Shown here: positions 57,715-64,000 of the stretch, one piece after another
Layout of the letters: the number at the start of each line of letters is the position of its first letter
Position numbering within the stretch: the stretch's first letter is position 1
From: Diorhabda sublineata
Lineage: Eukaryota > Arthropoda > Insecta > Coleoptera > Chrysomelidae
Assembly (NCBI RefSeq): GCF_026230105.1
Contig: NC_079480.1
Span: 8,970,488 to 9,034,487 of the forward strand
Length of the DNA: 64,000 bases
Reading direction: 5' to 3'
Program-made: the position numbers and the translations under genes
The notes under the pieces: generated by a model
Seen by the model: the letters and a program-made list of their open reading frames with translations, nothing else
What the model was told of the DNA's origin: nothing
Databases searched by the model: none

Positions 57715-58690
57715 TTTTACTTAACGTGTTGCATTAAATGCTGGACGTTGTGATTGTCAATTTCGCGATTTTTTGAAATGTTGTACAATGAAGCCATTGC
57801 CATTTTTGATTTTTCATACACTTTTTTACTAAATATCACCCAAAACTCTTCAATAAGAGAGCCTGGGAGACAATAGGGGGTTTATCTTTTTTCGGTGCAA
57901 ATGGTTTGTTGTGAGCCATCCAATCTCTGGTTATTCTGGCGTAGAGACAAGAGGTTGTTAGATCCGGCTAAAATATTATATCGTCACTCGTATTGATTGA
58001 ATCAATTTTGGAGGACATCCAACGCCTCATTCCTCACATGCTCGACATAAGACCAAAATTTTATCTTGTCGGTTGTCAAGGAGATTGGACAATTTTCAAT
58101 TCCATCTGTGAAAAATCCATGATTGTCTCTAATTTCTGAATGTGATCAGGTGAAAAATTTCCATCACCCATGATCACAACTCTATTCTCTGTAAAGTGAA
58201 GTCTTTTTAATGCACGGCAGCAATATCGGAATTCTGTATATTTTGGAAATTTCTCCTTTTGTTCTGATGTTTAACTCAGTTTCTCTTTAGTTCTCGACTG
58301 ATGGTGATGTGGGAAATCCGAAATCAACGAGCCAACCTTCGATTTGATGTTTCTAATTTGTTTTAAACACAGTCCACAAATCTATTTGGCTGGTTGTTAG
58401 GCAAAGCTTTAGTTTACCCACTTTATGAGAGGTTTAAACATGGTATTTCATTCTTACTTCACTTATTGTTTTATAAATGGTCGCAAGTGCAATATTCTGC
58501 TCTCTAAATTTATTCACAATGTCAGTTTTTGACAACCGTTCAAGTAAGCTGTATATACTTTTACGAATATATAAATTGTACGCTATGAAAAAAGTTAAAA
58601 TTTGACGAAATTGAAATGACACATGAAAATTGAACATTATGAAATCTGTGTTTTCTACATTTCGTCTCTTATAACATTCAAAAATCACAA
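57715..58690 (-). mobile_element. IS630/Tc1-like transposase relic, nearly full length
   Basis: Minus strand, in order: LLERLSKTDIVNKFREQNIA and LATIYKTISEVR (helix-turn-helix, 58450-58545), a second DNA-binding part with FPTSPS, KISKIYRIPILLPCIKKTSL (near 58220), DHG-WKFFT (decayed MDDEKYF catalytic block, near 58170), DNHGFFTDGIENCP, KIKFWSYVEHV, a damaged SHY region, YCLPGSLIEEFWVIFSKKVY (the third catalytic Glu block, near 57850) and VQHLMQHVK-KLRTFEEN. Block order and about 325-residue span fit the family; the middle is full of stops. Terminal repeats not recognised. Confidence 0.75.
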
Positions 58691-60528
58691 AGTCATTTTT
58701 TGAACTTATGCGAGTTTAGAACTTAGGCGACGATTTTTGAGGTTATTTGAAACTTTTAATAGATTAATCAATATCGCAGATTCAAAAGTTATAGTAACAG
58801 ATGAAATATTTAAAATAACATTTTTCTTATCATAAATATAGTAAAAGTAAAATACTAATTTATATAACTCAGTACCTTGGGAATTTTTATAATTCGAAAT
58901 GTATATTTGACCAGTCTATTCATATATTATATAAGTAAAAAACTTGAATGTGTCTTAAAGATGATTTTATCTTGACAATAATGCCTTTTTGAATGCAACT
59001 TTCAATATACATCTCTGTCATACAAAAGAAGCACCTCATAAATAAATCATGATTAATTTTAGTTGTCCCCGAGGGCCGGGCCGCACATGTGTTAGGGACT
59101 AAACTAGTAAACGTATAATAAATCTATAAAATTCATCACTTAGATTTTTTTTGAAAGCTTCCTGAGAGTCTCAGTAGCGCAACAAATATTTTTTATATCA
59201 CACAATGAGTCGGAAAAATATTTATTTGAAAACTAATTCTTTTCTGAATGAGGTAAATAAGTTTTTTGTACGCAACAAATGGTGATGTCATTTTTGATTG
59301 GAACCCAGCAGTAGAAAATAGAAGCACCATAGATCATGTGTGGACATCAGGCGAAATATTGTCATCTTAAGGCTTGTGAATCGAAAACATTACCGCAAGT
59401 CGGCCATCTTTGAAAATATTTTAGTTAAAAAGATCGTATCCAAAAACCCAAACGTAGAAATTTTCATGATTTTACAAAATTATACATATTGCAAAAAAAT
59501 TAACTTTTTCATTGATATGTACCAAATCAATTGCTGTAATATGTTTTTAAACCTTCCCAATAAATCATTAGCAATGAACATAAATGTGAACAATTATTTG
59601 GTCATTCGACATTTCATAGAACAGGAAATGTGTTTTTTAAATAGATAATGCATAACCTGATTGTTGAGGTCGACATTGCACACCTGGTTTTGAACAGTTG
59701 CTGCTTTCTAACTCAAGTATTTCGTAATGTAACAATATTTAACCATATCTGTTTAAAAGAAAATAGAGACAATACTGTTCTTTTATGGTATAGCCATTAA
59801 TTCTTTCCTTTCATTAATACAATAACAAAATGCACCCACGTCTAATTAAAATAGTAATTATAGAAACTTTGGTTAATTAAAAAATTATTAAGGCAAGTAA
59901 CGGGAGCAATGAAAATCGAAGGACACCTCAAGATCTGCTAAGATTATACAATACAGGAGTGTAATCTAGCGTAAGGAAGTAAATGTATTCCATAAAAAGG
60001 CGGAAACAAAATCAACATATGGTAGAAAAAAGAAAGAAGTAGCAAAAGAAGAGGTAGGTCTAGTAGAAGGTGCATATAATCCAGCAAGGAGCATCTAAGA
60101 AATATCAAGGAAATCAACAATTACAAAAAAAGTTGAAGCCATAATTATTATTTTGGATTGAATAAATGTGGTTTCGATCGTTAATAGGATTGAGTTTTGT
60201 TGTAGTTAATAAATCCGAATGTTGATAAATAAGAATTACTTTTATAAGAATTCAAAAATTATCAAAATCAAATTTTATTAATAATAATCTGTTCGATTAC
60301 CAATAATTAGAAAATTGAATTGCAAAAGAACTGAAACATAAAACACAGCCTTGAAAATAGCCCAATTTATTTATTTCATATTTAGATCAACTTTCGTCAC
60401 TTGTTTGAAGAATCAAATTCCTCTTTAATTTTCGTAACTACGAAAGGGCGTTTTTTATTTCATTCGATTTTTTGATAACATTTTTACATGAGATCCAAAG
60501 GAGCAATCTCGTTTTTTTTAAAGTTAAT
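58691..60528. other. Intron, nothing firmly recognised
   Basis: Contains a 102-codon plus-strand frame (59340-59648, FENILVKKIVSKNPNVEIFM...), the longest unexplained plus-strand frame here. It has no recognisable domain or splice context and could be a repeat or chance. A GC-rich patch (GAGGGCCGGGCCGCAC) lies near 59072-59087. Confidence 0.4.
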
Positions 60529-60536
60529 GGTTAGGC

Positions 60537-60961
60537 CAGTGTTGCCACAATTTAAAAGCTGAATGTAAAAATTGAACTAGAAAATGTACTAGATTGTACC
60601 AACTTAAAACAAATTTAATAAAATTATAGAAAGATGTATAAATATAAGTTTAAATTAAATTTTTTTTACCAAAAATGTTATAGACTGTCTCAATTATTAT
60701 TTTAAGGATGAAAAATTTCTATAAAATTAGCAATGCAGTACAAAATCTCACGATCTAAAAATAAATCAACTTGGCTCTGTTTTCTAATTATTGTTACAAT
60801 CTAGTACAATTTCTAGTTTATTTTATTAAACGAAATTATAAAATAACTTTATATTTGCGAACGCAGGGAAAATGTATTAGAAAAAAGGAAAAATGTACTA
60901 GCGTATAAAATAGACTAAAATATACTAAAATTGTACAATTGTACTAGCTCTGGCAACACTG
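60537..60961. mobile_element. hAT-type MITE with perfect 8-bp target duplication
   Basis: The 425-bp noncoding element is bounded by CAGTGTTGCCA on the left and TGGCAACACTG on the right, and by GGTTAGGC on both sides (60529-60536 and 60962-60969). An 8-bp target duplication and CAG...CTG ends are hallmarks of hAT transposons. The interior is AT-rich with repeated TGTACTAG/CTAGTACA motifs in both orientations. No transposase; it must have moved in trans. Confidence 0.92.
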
Positions 60962-60969
60962 GGTTAGGC

Positions 60970-62780
60970 ATAGTAGTACTTTTTCATAATATTCGATATA
61001 AAAATGTTTATTTAACAGTCTCATATATTGAGGGACAAAATGAGTCTCAATGGAAATAAAGAACAATACAATAAGTTCGTTACAACCCGTCATAGAATCG
61101 TTCTTGGTACGGTGACGATTCTGTTTTGTTGTCCCATTTAGGCATCAACGGTCCAGATTGTCACAAACCTAATATTAATGTAGTATAATATATAATGCAT
61201 AAAACCGATATTTGACAACTCTAAAGTTATTTAATCTTTGAGTAGTATTACATTACAACAAAAATTTATAATTTATAAAGTTTATAATCGTACATGAAAA
61301 CTACCACGATTCATACAGCCTTATACTTGTTTGCCAAAATGAAATAGTGACAAGTAGAAAATTTGAAAAATCCGAGCTATAGACAGACATGATCTTCTAA
61401 TCAATTGTGGAATGGAAACAGCCACATCTGATTAATATGCCTATATTCATACTAAAACCCACTGTTTATACTATCACTACACTCACTACACCCACCAACA
61501 CGCGTTTCGATAACCAAGTTATCGTCTTTATAGATTGTAGGTTTAGAGGTAGTGTAAACAGTGAGTTCACTAACGGTTCCAATAATTCCAACTTAGATTC
61601 CAATAGTCAGACCGATCTATGACATCACAGACATTGCATATATTGTGTTATCCACATTAATGAATTCTCTAGAAAAAAACAATTCAGGTATCACAAATTA
61701 AATCAAATTTTATATAGCGTCCCATCGCTTTTAGCAGAACGTCAATGTCTAAAATTCCTTATGTTTTCATTTTATTCTTGATGTTGATGTTGTGTGGTTA
61801 AAGCGTTGTCGAAACTCCATCATTGCGGTTTCGGTTTTGTATTCAGGGAAATAAGATTTCCATTTTTTTATCTGAATATCAGAATTCATTTTCAGTCCGT
61901 GTTTCGAAAACTTCCAACTTGATTTGCGTAATCTCCGTATCGGAGAAGCTATAAAATTAAATATATATTTTTTCAGAGATCGTCTAAGCTACTCGCATCG
62001 AAGGTTTTGTGTTGAATTATAGATATAACTCAGTTCTATATATTCATACAATCAACAAACACGACAGAAATTCCTGCAAATATTATCGCCGAAAATATGA
62101 TGAATCCAAAATGTTAAAACGTGACTTATCGTATAATGGTATTTACTTCTTAGTGTGCGAAAACTTCAAAGGAGAAAAATACCACTGCAGATGATTGGAC
62201 ATAAGGAAAAGTCATGAAAAGAAAATTAATGAAAGAGAATTTTGCGTAGAGCAAGCGGCTATTGAAATTGGAACAACTTGAGCAAGCTATATGTGAACAA
62301 ATAGCACTGAAGTTTTGTAGGGGAGCATTAGAAAATATATTTGTATTAATCAGAGATCGTATATTTAGAAAACATCAGCGTCTGTGTATGTTTGATGTAT
62401 TAAAATGAAACAAGATTAAGTTTACTTTTGGACTATATAGGTATAAACGCCTCCACAAGTAATTCAAGGAAATTTATTGAAGATGAAATTCTAATGCTTT
62501 GAATGTACGTTTTTTTTGCAAAGCAAGTGGAAAGTGTGAAACGCCAATTGACTGATTTATAAATAAACGTGGCGACCATGACATGTGCCCTCACTTTTAA
62601 AAATACATATAGGTATAGTTGCACTCACGACATTTCCACTGTTACCACGAACAACAACCTGAATAAAACGATAATCCTTCGACCCCTAACTGACCGATAC
62701 TTTACCCAAGGAATTACAAGTTACCTTTTTTGGGAAATCCAAGTCACCTTTATTTTATAACCTTCTTAAGGCGCTAAAAG
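60970..62780. other. Intron, small repeat fragment near 61480-61610
   Basis: 61480-61610 carries CACTAACGGTTCCAATAATT and CCAACACGCGTTTCGATAAC, resembling the tail repeats near 5940 and 39130. The 71-codon frame over it (61407-61622) is probably repeat-derived. The frame at 62009-62194 is Lys/Tyr/Arg-rich and unrecognised. Confidence 0.4.
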
Positions 62781-62784
62781 TAAG

Positions 62785-63065
62785 CAATTAACATAATCCT
62801 CTTCGATATACCTGGTACACGTTTTAGGAAAAGCAACATATTCACATCCCCCTTTCTAATTTACACGAACTCAGGCGAGACGTTTTGAATCGAAGAGAGC
62901 GAAGGACAGCGAAGTGAGCAGATGTCGAACGCCTAGTTCTCAAGCGGAGCTAAGCTATTCCTACAGATTTGGCACGCGCGACTCAGTTTCATGTCACATC
63001 TTGTATAAATTTTTGTGTTCCATATTTAGTAAGTTTAAGTAGTTAACTAACTTTGATTATTGTGT
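62785..63065 (+). repeat. Dispersed repeat R2, copy 2
   Basis: Matches 52825-53100 in the same orientation: ATACCTGGTACACGTTTTAG..., TGTCGAACGCCTAGTTCTCA, then GCGGAGCTAAGCTATTCCTA. The coding remnant that precedes copy 1 is not present here. Confidence 0.75.
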
Positions 63066-64000
63066 ATTATTATCCTAAAAGAATAGAGTTTTTGGATTGA
63101 TCGGTTGTACAACTTATGACATACCTTTTTATATCATCCTTTATATACCGAGAGCAATATTCATCATTCGCTAGTCTTTGACGTACACACTGATTTATGT
63201 TATGCAAATATTTAATCATAGCAGTGTTTGAATAACCATTAAGTAGATAATAGATATTTTGTATATCGAGAAGATAATTTAGGAATAAAAACAGTGAAGC
63301 ATTACACGAGAGACAAAATATTAATTAGTATGTTAAATATGATCGTATGGTGATTTAAAAATGTTTTTTCTACTCCAATAATAGCAATGTTGACATTCCT
63401 TGTAAGCGGTAGTTGACAATAACATGTACTCAATGAGATCTCATAATACACACGTGTTTTTTAATTGGAAAACTTGAATTTCTTGAATTAATTATATAGT
63501 AATCAAATTTCATCTACTAGTCTAGCCAACAAGTTTAAAAACTTAAAAAACTGAGATAAAAGTACTAAAAATTCATGCGATATCTCATTCGATTCGGAAT
63601 CACCTCTAGAAAAATGTTTTTGAAGGATTTTGGTGTAGGTAAAAAATTGCAGTTGTTAATAACAAAGTAAGATGAAAAAAATGGTATTCAGTTTTTCGTT
63701 AATAAATCGAAAAATATTAATATTTAAGCAGTTTTGAAGTAAGTTCATTAAAGACGAGGAATTTCTCGATAAAGTCCCAACTCTAGAAACTCCATTATTT
63801 ATAATTTTAATTTGACGTTGAAAATAAGGCTCCGCGCGGCTGTTATGGTATGCACGCGGCGCTGCTAAACAGAATAAAAATTTTTTTTTATAACATAAAA
63901 TGTCATTTTAAAATCTACTATTGTAAAATTAAATATCTAAAAAATGTTGATAATTTATTTAATTCAATTGATATTCAACAATTTTCCTGTTTTCACATTA
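63066..64000. other. AT-rich intron to window end, nothing recognised
   Basis: No domain-bearing frame. A short GC-rich spot (GCTCCGCGCGGCTG...CACGCGGCGCTGC) lies at 63829-63867. Confidence 0.4.

Larger units (their letters stand above)
32266..64000 (-). other. lilli: Upstream lilli intron, partial (more than 31.7 kb)
   Basis: Everything right of the 206-bp exon lies upstream of it on the minus strand. I found no convincing AF4/FMR2 coding or a start exon here, so I read it as the 3' part of a long 5' intron that continues beyond the window. It is again mostly transposon relics. A nested gene or a missed short or non-coding first exon cannot be excluded. Confidence 0.6.

Noticed and set aside
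59340..59648. 102-codon plus-strand frame as a possible gene
   Set aside because: No recognisable domain, promoter or splice sites, and lysine/asparagine content expected from AT-rich DNA; kept only as unexplained.
1..64000. CRISPR arrays, operons, ribosome binding sites, riboswitches, rRNA genes
   Set aside because: No regularly spaced repeats or prokaryotic gene layout and no rRNA-like block was seen; the window is a eukaryotic intron.

Overview
The window looks like a piece of an insect nuclear genome. It is very AT-rich, its two convincing protein-coding segments are spliced exons, it is full of decayed mariner/Tc1-type transposons, and it holds a fragment of insect-type mitochondrial COX2. 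A beetle would fit (Crypton and mariner content, style of the COX2 fragment), but I cannot fix the order from sequence alone. Bacterial features (operons, ribosome binding sites, CRISPR arrays) are absent.

The only host gene I can support lies on the minus strand. It has two exons: 32060-32265 and 1124-1436. Their splice sites and reading phases match (2 nt + 1 nt rebuild one Arg codon), and together they encode the N-terminal part of an AF4/FMR2-family protein. In insects this is Lilliputian (lilli), a scaffold of the super elongation complex. If the exons are consecutive, they bound one intron of 30,623 bp. Everything right of 32265 would be more than 31.7 kb of the preceding intron, and everything left of 1124 the start of the next.

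The rest is intron filled with mobile-element relics in both orientations.
1.7-8 kb: a mariner relic, an RTE-like LINE fragment, a SINE-like piece, a MITE and a second mariner family.
8.4-16 kb: a GC-richer islet with a TATA box, a fold-back DDE element, a tandem duplication, a mariner and a DDE element with long terminal inverted repeats.
17-24.6 kb: mariners, a Mutator-like (MULE) transposase relic and a dispersed repeat running into an IS630/Tc1-like fragment.
26-31 kb: a LINE, a mariner fragment, an inverted-repeat MITE and a reversed COX2 NUMT.
31.6-38.4 kb: a Harbinger fragment next to the lilli exon, a Tc1 relic, a near full-length mariner, a short Harbinger derivative and two more mariners.
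39-48.8 kb: DDE transposons, a mariner, a recent internally deleted mariner nested in an older repeat, Tigger and hAT ends, two Crypton tyrosine-recombinase relics, an IS630-like relic and an RT fragment.
49.6-64 kb: more DDE relics, a long-inverted-repeat element with a Cys-rich domain, a repeat present twice 10 kb apart, a LINE tail, an IS630/Tc1-like transposase and a clean hAT MITE with an 8-bp target duplication.

Apart from the lilli exons no intact gene is visible. No mobile element here looks autonomous: every transposase, reverse transcriptase or recombinase frame has stops, frameshifts or deletions. I found no clear sign of a new multi-gene system. The most interesting points are the giant lilli intron, the Crypton relics, the palindromic deletion junction in the young mariner, the COX2 NUMT, the fold-back elements and the small GC-richer islet at 8.4 kb. 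All family assignments come from reading translations by eye, without database searches.
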